Below, piece after piece: positions 1-8,220 of a stretch of 64,000 bases of DNA. The position numbers and the translations under genes are program-made. Under the pieces are notes generated by a model. That model ran no database searches. It was not told where the DNA came from and saw only the letters and a list, made by a program, of their open reading frames with translations. The stretch is taken from positions 248,001-312,000 of the forward strand of contig NC_011071.1 of NCBI RefSeq assembly GCF_000020665.1, in the 5' to 3' direction. The stretch comes from Stenotrophomonas maltophilia R551-3 (GTDB lineage Bacteria > Pseudomonadota > Gammaproteobacteria > Xanthomonadales > Xanthomonadaceae). Positions within the stretch are counted from its first letter, which is position 1. The number at the start of each line of letters is the position of its first letter.

Positions 1-1
1 C

Positions 2-673
2 ATGCACAAGCCCTCGTTCCCTGTCGCCGCTGGCGAAACTGCATGCCTGGTGCTGGATGGCCCGGTTGGTCCGCTGGAGGTGGTCGTCGACCTGCCCAAG
101 GCCGATGTGCCGGCGCAGCCGATCGTGGCGATCATCTGCCATCCGCTGTCCACCGAAGGCGGCACCCTGCACAACAAGGTGGTCACCATGACCGCCACCA
201 CCCTGCGCGAGCAGGGCATCGCCACGGTGCGCTTCAACTTCCGCAGCGTCGGCGGTTCGGCCGGTGAGTTCGACCACGGCGTGGGCGAGCAGGACGACCT
301 GAAGGCGGTAGCCGCCTGGGTGCGCAGCCAGCGTCCGGATGACCGCCTGTGGCTGGCCGGTTTCAGCTTCGGCTCGTTCGTTTCGTTGAAGGCCGCTGCC
401 GAGCTGCAGCCGGAAGCGCTGATCTCGATCGCGCCGCCGGCCGGTCGCTGGGACTTCGATGGCATCGCACCGCCGGCGCGCTGGCTGGTGATCCAGGGTG
501 AGCAGGACGAGATCGTCGACCCGCAGGCCGTCTACCAGTGGCTGGACACGCTGGACTTCCCGCATGAGCTGGTACGCATGCCGGAGACCAGCCACTTCTT
601 CCACCGCAAGCTGATCGATCTGCGCGGCGCGTTGACCCACGGCGTCAAGCACTGGCTGGGCGCGGCGGCATGA
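2..673 (+). CDS. alpha/beta hydrolase (dienelactone hydrolase-like)
   Basis: A 223-residue cytosolic alpha/beta hydrolase. The fold is recognisable from the early strand followed by HPLS and from the nucleophile elbow GFSFGS near residue 120, which fits G-x-S-x-G. A late Asp (EQDEIVD) and a His in ETSHFFH would complete the triad. The family is usually annotated as CocE/NonD-type or dienelactone hydrolase-like; the substrate cannot be read from the sequence. The ATG at base 2 is a credible start, but an upstream start outside the window cannot be excluded. The gene overlaps zapE by ATGA, so the two are probably cotranscribed and translationally coupled. Confidence 0.85.
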   Translation: MHKPSFPVAAGETACLVLDGPVGPLEVVVDLPKADVPAQPIVAIICHPLSTEGGTLHNKVVTMTATTLREQGIATVRFNFRSVGGSAGEFDHGVGEQDDLKAVAAWVRSQRPDDRLWLAGFSFGSFVSLKAAAELQPEALISIAPPAGRWDFDGIAPPARWLVIQGEQDEIVDPQAVYQWLDTLDFPHELVRMPETSHFFHRKLIDLRGALTHGVKHWLGAAA

Positions 674-1770
674 GTGCAACCGAGTTGACCCCGTCGCAGC
701 GGTACGCGGAAGGGGTTGCCCGTGGCGATTGGCAGAACGACCCGGCCCAGCACGCAGCGCTGGCCGAGCTGGACCGCATCCACCTGGGCCTGCTGGACAG
801 TGCCGAGGACGGCTGGCTGGATCGCCTGTCCTCGTTCTGGAAGAAGCCCGAGCCGGTCAAGGGCCTGTACTTCTGGGGCGGCGTCGGCCGCGGCAAGACC
901 TTCCTGGTCGACCTGTTCTACGACGGCCTGCCGATCAAGCAGAAGTACCGCACCCACTTCCATCGCTTCATGCGCAGCGTCCATGAGCGCCTGCGCGAGC
1001 ATCAGGGCCAGAGCGACCCGCTGGCGAAGATCGCCCAGGAATGGCGCAGCAACCTGCGCGTGCTGGTGCTGGACGAATTCTTCGTCACCGACATCGGCGA
1101 CGCCATGTTGCTGGCGCGGCTGCTGGAGCGGATGTTCGCCGAGGGCGTGACCCTGGTCACCACCTCCAACACGGCGGTGGAAAACCTGTACCTCAACGGC
1201 CTGCAGCGTGAGAGTTTCATGCCGGCCATCGGCCTGCTGCAGCGCTTCTGCGTCGAGCTGTACGCCGAGGGCACCGAGGACTACCGCATGCGCGCGCTGA
1301 CCCGCTCGCCGGTGTACCGAGCACCGCTGACCGCCGACAGCGACGAATGGCTGGCCACGCGCTGGAACGAACTGAGTGGCGGCCAACCTGCCAAGACCGG
1401 CAACATCGAGATCGAGGGCCGCAAGATCCCGGTCCGTGGTCGTGGCAAGAGCATTGCCTGGTTCGATTTCGCCGCCCTGTGCGAGGGCCCGCGTGGCCCG
1501 TCGGACTACATCGAGATCGCGCACGAGTTCAACACCGTGCTGCTGGGCGGCATCCCTGCGTTCGACCGCCTGAACGAAGATGCCGCGCGCCGCTTCGTCA
1601 ATCTGATCGACGAGCTGTACGACCGCCATGTCAACCTGGTCTGTACCGCCAGCACTTCGCCGGTCGAGCTGTATTCCGGCACCCGCCTGCAGGGCGCGTT
1701 CGAGCGCACCGCCTCGCGCCTGATTGAAATGCAGAGCGCCGAATACCTGGGTACCCCGCACCGGGCGTGA
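670..1770 (+). CDS. zapE: cell division protein ZapE (AFG1-like ATPase)
   Basis: A 366-residue AFG1/ZapE-family AAA-type ATPase. Walker A is GGVGRGKT at residues 70-77 and Walker B is VLVLDEF at 131-137, followed by the family's FFVTDIGDAM segment and the TTSN sensor region. ZapE in E. coli associates with the division ring and affects FtsZ polymers under stress; mitochondrial AFG1 homologues act in protein quality control. Length is normal for the family. The start codon overlaps the stop of the preceding hydrolase (ATGA). No convincing terminator follows; a single REP palindrome sits 40 bp downstream, before the convergent DUF2884 gene. Confidence 0.95.
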   Translation: MSATELTPSQRYAEGVARGDWQNDPAQHAALAELDRIHLGLLDSAEDGWLDRLSSFWKKPEPVKGLYFWGGVGRGKTFLVDLFYDGLPIKQKYRTHFHRFMRSVHERLREHQGQSDPLAKIAQEWRSNLRVLVLDEFFVTDIGDAMLLARLLERMFAEGVTLVTTSNTAVENLYLNGLQRESFMPAIGLLQRFCVELYAEGTEDYRMRALTRSPVYRAPLTADSDEWLATRWNELSGGQPAKTGNIEIEGRKIPVRGRGKSIAWFDFAALCEGPRGPSDYIEIAHEFNTVLLGGIPAFDRLNEDAARRFVNLIDELYDRHVNLVCTASTSPVELYSGTRLQGAFERTASRLIEMQSAEYLGTPHRA

Positions 1771-1810
1771 GGGCGCCACCCAGGTAAATGCGTTGCCGGC
1801 CAGGGTTCCG

Positions 1811-1833
1811 GTAGTGCCGGCCGCTGGCCGGCA
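1811..1833 (+). repeat. SMAG-type REP element, single
   Basis: A 23-bp element that begins GTAG and continues as a GC-rich palindrome (arms TGCCGGCC and GGCCGGCA). It lies between the convergent zapE and DUF2884 genes. This is the type that dominates intergenic space in this window. A remnant half-arm (TTGCCGGCC) lies just upstream, suggesting a decayed partner. Confidence 0.85.
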
Positions 1834-1845
1834 TCCGCCGCGCAG

Positions 1846-2682
1846 TTATCGGGAGGGTGCCACGGCGTTGTCACGCGGCCGTTCATCCGGCCCGGCCGAG
1901 ACATGCAGCCCTGAGCCGTTCCCGTGTTCCACCCGCACGCTCTCGCCGCGCTCCAGCAGCCGTAGCGGCTGGCCCTGGTAGCGCACCTCCAGCGCATCGT
2001 GGGCCTCTGCCAGTGACTGCACCAGCGGGCATAGCGCCATGGCCTTGGCCTCCAGCTGCTGGCTGCGCGCTTCCATGCGGCGGTCGACTTCGGCATCGAG
2101 GCGGTCGGCGCGGCGCTCCATGGCGCCGACGCGGCCGGTGAATACCTGCCACAACACGCTGCGGGTCATCGACCCGGCCATCGTCTCGGCCATCTGGTCG
2201 ATGTGCGCGTCGAAGCCGTCGCCGAAGGCTTCCTGTTCCCAGTAGCCGCGGCCCAGGCTGGCGTCGATCCAGTCCTGCATCTCGCCGCGCATGGCACGCA
2301 TCTGGCGGTTGCGGGACTTGCCGGTGATGGCCTCGAAGGCGGCATCCAGTGCGTCGAAGGTGACCCCGGAGACTTCGTGGGCCAGCGCCGTGGCCGCCGG
2401 CATCAGCCGGCGGGCGCCGGTCTCCATCTGCCGCAGGCGGGCGGCGTCGGCGGTGCTGACCGTCACCATCCTGCCGTCCAGGCTCAGCTCGCCGTCGTGG
2501 AACACCACTTCATGCGGTGCCTGTGGGCCGTGCCGCAGCCAGATGCCGCCGCTGTCCACCAGCACGTCGTAGTCGGTATGGATGCCGCACTGGTCTGAAC
2601 GCAGTTCCGGTCCTTCGGCGGCCAGTGCCGGGGCAATGAACAGGGCGGGCAGCAGGGCCAGGGCGGGCAGTGACAGGCGCAT
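1846..2682 (-). CDS. DUF2884 (YggN-like) secreted protein
   Basis: A 278-residue protein with a clear Sec signal peptide (MRLSLPALALLPALFIAPALA) and a mature domain resembling the DUF2884/YggN family, whose function is unknown. Visible features are a Cys-containing mature N-terminus (RSDQCGIH), a beta-rich segment around GGIWLRHG, and a long helical, charged second half. It is probably periplasmic. It is transcribed away from nrdA, with a 575-bp intergenic region between the two starts. The family assignment rests on overall resemblance, not on a catalytic motif. Confidence 0.8.
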   Translation of the reverse strand: MRLSLPALALLPALFIAPALAAEGPELRSDQCGIHTDYDVLVDSGGIWLRHGPQAPHEVVFHDGELSLDGRMVTVSTADAARLRQMETGARRLMPAATALAHEVSGVTFDALDAAFEAITGKSRNRQMRAMRGEMQDWIDASLGRGYWEQEAFGDGFDAHIDQMAETMAGSMTRSVLWQVFTGRVGAMERRADRLDAEVDRRMEARSQQLEAKAMALCPLVQSLAEAHDALEVRYQGQPLRLLERGESVRVEHGNGSGLHVSAGPDERPRDNAVAPSR

Positions 2683-3257
2683 CGGAACATCCTTCTCCGG
2701 AACCGAAGGTCCCCAGCATCCGCTGTCTGGGCGAGGCCGTCACCGGCCGGAAGTCACCCGTCCACCGGATTCCCACCGGCTGCCCACCACCTATCCACAG
2801 GGTTGTCCCTAGCCAGTTTCATCACTGTCATGTGAAGCTGTCATCGTTCCGCTGGTGGGGCGCTGATTGCTACCGCCGTGACGCTTTTCGGGCTTGACTG
2901 CGCAGCCCGTTCCAGCAGGTTCAAAGCGTCCAAACCAGGCGCCGACGGCCCGATCCTTGCGGCGCAAGGGATTGCCGAATTTCACTACATTTGGCGTTGA
3001 CGGACCCCCTGACCCCCACTATCTTGTGGCTGACGGCGTTGGGAACCCCAAGCCGCCGGGTCCATGGAATGGATCGCCGGACCCTCCGGTGATGCGCCCT
3101 CCACGCCCGAAGCGGCACCGGTCAGCACTACCAGCAGCAGCCACAGGCGCAGGTCTCAATTCCTGCGACGCCGGTCTGCAATGCTGGGGTGTCATGTCCC
3201 GGGCCGCGTCATCCGATGCACCGAGCCACCATCCATCACGCCAAGAGGACTCACGCC
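2683..3257. other. 575-bp nrdA upstream region
   Basis: No credible gene is present here; short reading frames in this stretch lack start signals and coding character. The region holds the divergent promoters of the DUF2884 gene and nrdA. A DnaA-box-like sequence CTATCCACA (8 of 9 to TTATCCACA) lies at 2791-2799. DnaA boxes upstream of nrdAB are known in E. coli, so it could link reductase expression to replication initiation, but a single near-match is weak evidence. The nrdA promoter is described separately. The 5' leader of nrdA would be about 225 nt. Confidence 0.5.
2997..3029 (+). promoter_or_regulatory. nrdA promoter with candidate NrdR box
   Basis: A -35 TTGACG (2997-3002), a 17-bp spacer and a -10 TATCTT (3020-3025) form a strong sigma-70 match. 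Overlapping the -10 is CCACTATCTTGTGG (3016-3029), whose ends are inverted and which agrees with about 8 of 10 central positions of the published NrdR box (CWATATATWG core). A weaker related sequence CACTACATTTGG starts at 2983. NrdR boxes normally come in pairs about three helical turns apart; the starts here are 34 bp apart. The promoter is well supported; the NrdR assignment is inference. Confidence 0.6.
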
Positions 3258-5669
3258 GTGACCACCGAATCCAGCGCCACCATCGAGAAGGAAAGCGAAT
3301 TCCTGTTGACGTCGCCGCCGACGGCCAACGCGATGAGTGTGACCAAGCGCAATGGCACGACCGAGCTGGTGGATCTGAACAAGATCGTGCGCGCGGTGCA
3401 GCGTTCCTCCGAAGGCCTGCACGCCGTCGATCCGATGCGCGTGGCAACCCGCACCATTTCCGGCCTGTACAACGGCGCCACCACCCGCGAGCTGGACGAA
3501 CTGTCCATCCGCACCGCCGCCCTGCTGATCGGTGAAGAGCCCGAGTACGGCCGCCTGGCCGCACGCCTGCTGGCCAACTACATCGCCAAGGAAGTCTCGG
3601 GCCAGGAAATCTACGCCTTCTCGCAGTCGGTTGGTCGTGGCCACGAAGTGGGCCTGATCAACGACCGCCTGCTGAACTTCGTGCAGACCAACGCACGCAA
3701 GCTCAACGATGCGATCGACATGTCGCTGGACCTGAACTTCGATTACTTCGGCCTGCGCACCCTGTACGACCGCTACCTGCTGCGCCATCCGCACACCCGC
3801 AAGGTGATCGAGACCCCGCAGCAGTTCTTCCTGCGTATCGCCAGCGCGCTGAGCGAGGACGTGCCGGAGGCCCTGGCGCTGTACAAGCGCATGGGCAACC
3901 TGGACTACCTGCCGTCCAGCCCGACCCTGTTCAACTCCGGCACCACCCACGAGCAGCTGTCCTCGTGCTTCCTGCTGGATTCGCCGCAGGATTCGCTGGA
4001 GTCGATCTACTCCAAGTACGGCGATATCGCCCAGCTGTCGAAGTTCTCCGGCGGCATCGGCGTCAGCTACACCCGCGTGCGTTCGCGCGGTTCGCTGATC
4101 AAGTCCACCAACGGCCATTCCAACGGCATCGTGCCGTGGCTGAAGACCATGGATTCGTCGGTGGCTGCAGTGAACCAGGGCGGCAAGCGCAAGGGCGCGG
4201 CCTGCGTGTACCTGGAAACCTGGCACGCCGACGTCGAGGACTTCCTTGAACTGCGTGACAACACCGGCGACGAATCGCGCCGTGCGCACAACCTGAACCT
4301 GGCCAACTGGATCCCGGACCTGTTCATGAAGCGCGTCGAGGCCGACCAGGAATGGTCGCTGTTCGATCCGCGCGTGGTGCCGGAGTTCACCGACCTGTTC
4401 GGTGAAGCCTTCGAAGCCGCCTACCTGCAGGCCGAGGCACAGGGCAAGGCCAACCGCACCATCTCCGCGCGCAAGCTGTACTCGCGGATGATGCGCACCC
4501 TGGCCGAGACCGGCAACGGCTGGATGACCTTCAAGGACAAGTGCAACCGCGCCAGCAACCAGACCCTGCGCGCCGGCAACGTGATCCACCTGTCCAACCT
4601 GTGCACCGAAATCCTGGAAGTCACCTCGGCCGAAGAGACCGCGGTGTGCAACCTGGGTTCGATCAACCTGGGCAACCACTTCGACGGCAACGGCGAGTTC
4701 GATTTCGACAAGCTGGCCGACACCGTGCGTCTGGCCGTGCGCCAGCTCGACCGCGTGATCGACCTGAACTTCTACCCGATCGAATCGGCGCGCCGTGGCA
4801 ATCTGCGCTGGCGCCCGGTCGGCCTGGGCTGCATGGGCCTGCAGGACGTGTTCTTCCGCAAGCGCCTGCCGTTCGACGGCGCCGAAGCCCGCGCGCTGTC
4901 GAAGAAGATCGCTGAGACCATCTACTTCCACGCGCTGGAAACCTCGGTCGAACTGGCCCAGGAACGCGGCAAGCACCCGTCCTTCGCCGACACCCGTGCG
5001 GCCAGCGGCGAGCTGCAGTTCGATGCCTGGAACGTGGTGCCCGAAGACGCCGAGCGTTGGGATAGCCTGCGCGAGCGCATCAAGGAACATGGCCTGCGCA
5101 ACTCGCTGATGATCGCCATCGCACCGACCGCGACCATCGCCTCGATTGCCGGCTGCTACGAGTGCGTTGAGCCGCAGGTGTCCAACCTGTTCAAGCGCGA
5201 AACCCTGTCCGGTGACTTCCTGCAGGTCAACCGCTACCTGGTGAACGAGCTGAAGAAGCTGGGCCACTGGACCCCGGAAATGCGCGACGCGATCAAGCTG
5301 GCCGAAGGCTCGATCCAGGGCATCACGCAGATTCCGGAAACGCTGCGCCACGTCTACCGCACCGCGTGGGAACTGCCGATGCGTTCGCTGATCGACATGG
5401 CCGCCGACCGTGGCGCCTTCATCGACCAGTCCGCCTCGCTCAACCTGTTCATGGAAAGCCCGAACATCGGCGCGATGTCCTCCATGTACATGTACGCCTG
5501 GAAGCAGGGCATCAAGACCACCTACTACCTGCGTTCGCGTCCGGCCACCAAGATCGCCAAGACCACGGTCAGCCACGCCGCAGGCGCGGCCCCGGAGAAG
5601 GTGTTCAGCCCGGAAGAGGCCATCGCCTGCTCGCTGGAGAACCCGGAAGCCTGCGAGGCTTGCCAGTAA
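3258..5669 (+). CDS. nrdA: ribonucleoside-diphosphate reductase, class Ia, alpha subunit
   Basis: The large catalytic subunit that reduces ribonucleotides to deoxyribonucleotides, 803 residues from the GTG at 3258. An AAGAGGA Shine-Dalgarno precedes that GTG; longer in-frame starts upstream would extend into the leader. An N-terminal ATP-cone (allosteric activity site) is followed by the alpha barrel with SSCFLLDSP, NLCTEI (thiyl Cys), CNLGSINL and the radical-transfer tyrosine pair in TTYYLRSR. The C-terminus ends CEACQ, the redox cysteines that thioredoxin or glutaredoxin recharge. nrdB follows after 129 bp that carry two repeats. Class Ia needs oxygen and a diferric-tyrosyl NrdB. Confidence 0.97.
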   Translation: MTTESSATIEKESEFLLTSPPTANAMSVTKRNGTTELVDLNKIVRAVQRSSEGLHAVDPMRVATRTISGLYNGATTRELDELSIRTAALLIGEEPEYGRLAARLLANYIAKEVSGQEIYAFSQSVGRGHEVGLINDRLLNFVQTNARKLNDAIDMSLDLNFDYFGLRTLYDRYLLRHPHTRKVIETPQQFFLRIASALSEDVPEALALYKRMGNLDYLPSSPTLFNSGTTHEQLSSCFLLDSPQDSLESIYSKYGDIAQLSKFSGGIGVSYTRVRSRGSLIKSTNGHSNGIVPWLKTMDSSVAAVNQGGKRKGAACVYLETWHADVEDFLELRDNTGDESRRAHNLNLANWIPDLFMKRVEADQEWSLFDPRVVPEFTDLFGEAFEAAYLQAEAQGKANRTISARKLYSRMMRTLAETGNGWMTFKDKCNRASNQTLRAGNVIHLSNLCTEILEVTSAEETAVCNLGSINLGNHFDGNGEFDFDKLADTVRLAVRQLDRVIDLNFYPIESARRGNLRWRPVGLGCMGLQDVFFRKRLPFDGAEARALSKKIAETIYFHALETSVELAQERGKHPSFADTRAASGELQFDAWNVVPEDAERWDSLRERIKEHGLRNSLMIAIAPTATIASIAGCYECVEPQVSNLFKRETLSGDFLQVNRYLVNELKKLGHWTPEMRDAIKLAEGSIQGITQIPETLRHVYRTAWELPMRSLIDMAADRGAFIDQSASLNLFMESPNIGAMSSMYMYAWKQGIKTTYYLRSRPATKIAKTTVSHAAGAAPEKVFSPEEAIACSLENPEACEACQ

Positions 5670-5699
5670 TACACCGCGCCGTGGATCAACGCGCGGTGG

Positions 5700-5769
5700 G
5701 TGCCGACCGTTGGTCGGCACTGCTGCTCCACTACGGAAACATCAAGGTAGCGCCGGGCCACGCCCGGCG
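5700..5769 (+). repeat. two palindromes between nrdA and nrdB
   Basis: GTGCCGACC/GGTCGGCAC with a 3-nt loop (5700-5720) belongs to a second palindrome family also found at 17138 and 63093. It is followed at 5747-5769 by a SMAG-type REP beginning GTAG. Both would form stable hairpins in the nrdAB messenger and could alter the NrdA to NrdB ratio by protecting the 3' end of the nrdA segment. Confidence 0.75.
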
Positions 5770-5798
5770 TTTTGACCCGAGAAGACAAGGAAACACCC

Positions 5799-6818
5799 AT
5801 GGCCGACAAGCCCAAGCAGATGCTGCTCGATCCCGGTTTTGAACTGACCCTGCGCCCCATGCGCTACCCGCAGTTCTATGACATGTACCGGAATGCGATC
5901 AAGAACACCTGGACGGTGGAAGAGATCAACTTCCAGATCGACATCAGCGACCTGCACAGCAAGATGTCGCCGGGCGAGCGTCACCTGATCCACCGACTGG
6001 TCGCGTTCTTCGCCACCGGCGATTCGATCGTGTCCAACAACCTGGTGCTGAACCTGTACCAGCACTTGAACGCACCCGAGGCGCGCATGTACCTGTCGCG
6101 CCAGCTGTACGAGGAAGCGCTGCACGTGCAGTTCTACCTGACCCTGCTCGACAACTACCTGCCGGATCCGGACGAGCGCGTCAAAGCCTTCGCCGCGGTG
6201 GAGAACATCGACTCGATCAAGAAGAAGGCCGATTTCTGCTTCAAGTGGATCGACTCGATCCAGAACCTGAAGCGCATCGAGACCCGCGAAGAGCGTCGCC
6301 AGTTCCTGCTCAACCAGATCTGCTTCGCTGCGTGCATCGAAGGCCTGTTCTTCTTCGCCGCGTTCGCTTACGTCTACTACTTCCGTTCGCGCGGCCTGCT
6401 CAACGGCCTGGCTTCGGGCACCAACTGGGTGTTCCGCGACGAAAGCGCGCACATGGACTTCGCCTTCGAGTGCGTGGACGTGATCCGCGAGGAAGAGCCG
6501 GACCTGTTCGACGACAAGATGAAGCAGGATGTCTATGACATGCTGGCCGAAGCGATCGAGTGTGAAGTGCAGTTCGCCGAGGACGTGCTGTCCGGTGGCG
6601 TGGCGGGCATCTCCACCCGTGACATGCGCCAGTACCTGCAGCACTGCGCCGACAACCATTTCCATCGCCTGGGCATGGAGCGCAAGTACAACGTGCGCAA
6701 CCCGCTGAGCTTCATGGAACTGCAGGACGTGCAGGAACTGACCAACTTCTTCGAACGCCGCGCCTCGGCCTACCAGGTGGGCGTGCAGGGCGAAGTCGCC
6801 TTCGACATGAACTTCTGA
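5799..6818 (+). CDS. nrdB: ribonucleoside-diphosphate reductase, class Ia, beta subunit
   Basis: The small subunit holding the diiron-tyrosyl radical cofactor, 339 residues. The radical tyrosine is Y113, in the signature ExxHxxxY (E106, H109, Y113); later iron ligands lie in the CIEGLFFF and DESAHMDF segments. The ATG at 5799 is preceded by GACAAGGA and gives a normal N-terminus (MADKPKQML); the TTG nine codons upstream has no ribosome site. It is cotranscribed with nrdA across a repeat-containing spacer and ends at a strong terminator 28 bp downstream. Confidence 0.97.
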   Translation: MADKPKQMLLDPGFELTLRPMRYPQFYDMYRNAIKNTWTVEEINFQIDISDLHSKMSPGERHLIHRLVAFFATGDSIVSNNLVLNLYQHLNAPEARMYLSRQLYEEALHVQFYLTLLDNYLPDPDERVKAFAAVENIDSIKKKADFCFKWIDSIQNLKRIETREERRQFLLNQICFAACIEGLFFFAAFAYVYYFRSRGLLNGLASGTNWVFRDESAHMDFAFECVDVIREEEPDLFDDKMKQDVYDMLAEAIECEVQFAEDVLSGGVAGISTRDMRQYLQHCADNHFHRLGMERKYNVRNPLSFMELQDVQELTNFFERRASAYQVGVQGEVAFDMNF

Positions 6819-6846
6819 TCGAACCAGTCAGGCCTGTCGCAACGAG

Positions 6847-6873
6847 AAACCCCGGCCAACGCCGGGGTTTTTT
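6847..6873 (+). terminator. intrinsic terminator of nrdAB
   Basis: AAACCCCGGC, a 4-nt loop CAAC, GCCGGGGTTT and a run of T. A canonical rho-independent terminator for nrdB, with the A-tract making it partly bidirectional. Confidence 0.9.
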
Positions 6874-6877
6874 GTTG

Positions 6878-6967
6878 GTAGCGCCGGGCCATGCCCGGCG
6901 GAAACCGTCCGGCACGACGGACAACGTCGGCCGCGCTGCGCGCTCGCCGGGCATGGCCCGGCGCTAC
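6878..6967. repeat. inverted pair of SMAG REP elements
   Basis: One element starts GTAG at 6878 and runs to 6900; the second is its inverted counterpart at 6945-6967, ending CTAC. The 44-bp sequence between them is unremarkable. The pair lies between the nrdB terminator and the convergent LysE-type gene and can form either two small hairpins or one large stem. Confidence 0.85.
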
Positions 6968-6975
6968 CGTATGTC

Positions 6976-7611
6976 TTACCGCCGCCCTTCCACCGCCATC
7001 CGCACCGCCAGCCCGGCCAGCACCGTGCCCATCAGCCAGCGTTGCACCACCTGCCAGGTCGGGCGCGCGGCGAGGAAGCCGGCGATGCTGCCCGCGGTCA
7101 GCGCGATGATGCCGTTCACGGTCACACTCACCGCGATCTGGGTGGAGCCCAGCACCACCGATTGCAGCAGCACGCTGCCTTCGCTGTCCGGGTGCAGGAA
7201 CTGCGGCAGCAGCGACAGGTACATCACCGCCACTTTCGGGTTCAACAGATTGGTCAGGAAGCCCATCGTGAACAGCTTGCGCGGGCTGTCCTGCGGAAGC
7301 TCGCGTACCGCGAACGGCGAGCGGCCGCCGGGCTTGAGCGCCTGCCAGGCCAGGTACAGCAGGTACAGCGCGCCACCAATGCGCAGCGCGTCGTAGGCGA
7401 ACGGTACGGTCATCAGCAGGGCGGTGATGCCCAGCGCCGCGCACAGCATGTAGAACACGAAGCCCAGCGCCACCCCGCCCAGTGAGATCAGGCCTGCCAC
7501 CGGCCCCTGGCAGATCGAACGCGAGATCACGTAGATCATGTTCGGCCCGGGCGTGAGCACCATGGCCAGCGAAACCAGCGCAAAGGCCAGCAGGTCGGAA
7601 GTGGCGGGCAT
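6976..7611 (-). CDS. LysE/RhtB-family amino acid exporter
   Basis: A 211-residue inner-membrane transporter of the LysE/RhtB superfamily, with about six hydrophobic segments. The N-terminal signature LTPGPNMIYVISRS and the following glycine-rich GLISLGGVALG are typical. These proteins export amino acids or homoserine lactone-like compounds; the substrate is not readable. The start is set at MPATSDLLAF, because upstream in-frame residues are Arg/Pro-rich and unlike the family. Confidence 0.9.
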   Translation of the reverse strand: MPATSDLLAFALVSLAMVLTPGPNMIYVISRSICQGPVAGLISLGGVALGFVFYMLCAALGITALLMTVPFAYDALRIGGALYLLYLAWQALKPGGRSPFAVRELPQDSPRKLFTMGFLTNLLNPKVAVMYLSLLPQFLHPDSEGSVLLQSVVLGSTQIAVSVTVNGIIALTAGSIAGFLAARPTWQVVQRWLMGTVLAGLAVRMAVEGRR

Positions 7612-7763
7612 GGGCAGTCCTGGCAGTGGGCGTGGCGCAGTGTAACGCCTGCCACAGGCGCGGCCTGCGCAGGCACCGCTGCCGGGTGACCGTTGCACGT
7701 GCATTTCGATGGCCATCACGCCGGTCGCTTAGAATCCGCAGCACCCCACACTGAAACACCCCC

Positions 7764-8165
7764 ATGACCCCGATCCACGAGACCGTGCCGCCCACCGAAG
7801 TACGCATGGCCGAAATCGTCTTCCCCAACCATACCAACCACCTTGGCACCCTGTTCGGTGGCCAGGCGCTGGCGTGGATGGACAAGGCCGCCTTCCTGGC
7901 CGCCGCACGCTATTCGCGCCGCACCGTGGTGACCGCGCGCAGCGACCAGGTCGACTTCAAGCTGCCGATCCGGATCGGCCAGATGGTGGAAACCATTGGC
8001 CGCATCGTCGAAGTCGGCCGCAGCTCGATGAAGGTGGAGGTGGAACTGGTCGCCGAAGACCTGCACAGCGGCGAGCGCAAGCTGTGCACCCGCGGCCACT
8101 TCGTGATGATCGCGCTGGACGAGGAAGGCCACCCGATCGCGGTGCCGCCGCTGCCGACAGCCTGA
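7764..8165 (+). CDS. acyl-CoA thioesterase (YciA-like hotdog)
   Basis: A 133-residue single hotdog-domain acyl-CoA thioesterase. The conserved segment PNHTNHLGTLFGGQALAWMDKAA carries the Asn and Asp residues implicated in catalysis in YciA-type enzymes. It hydrolyses acyl-CoA to free acid and CoA in the cytosol. A -10-like TAGAAT lies at 7730-7735, about 30 bp upstream of the ATG, without a good -35. The gene stands alone between the divergent LysE exporter and the downstream sirtuin, 55 bp away. Confidence 0.92.
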   Translation: MTPIHETVPPTEVRMAEIVFPNHTNHLGTLFGGQALAWMDKAAFLAAARYSRRTVVTARSDQVDFKLPIRIGQMVETIGRIVEVGRSSMKVEVELVAEDLHSGERKLCTRGHFVMIALDEEGHPIAVPPLPTA

Positions 8166-8220
8166 TCCGCCGGCTGAACCTGCGCTTGCGGGGGCGGCGC
8201 CGCGCCCCCATCTGGCAGCC

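Noticed and set aside
3192..5720. 842-residue ORF opposite nrdA
   Set aside because: A GC-rich shadow frame antisense to a certain gene; no domain features.
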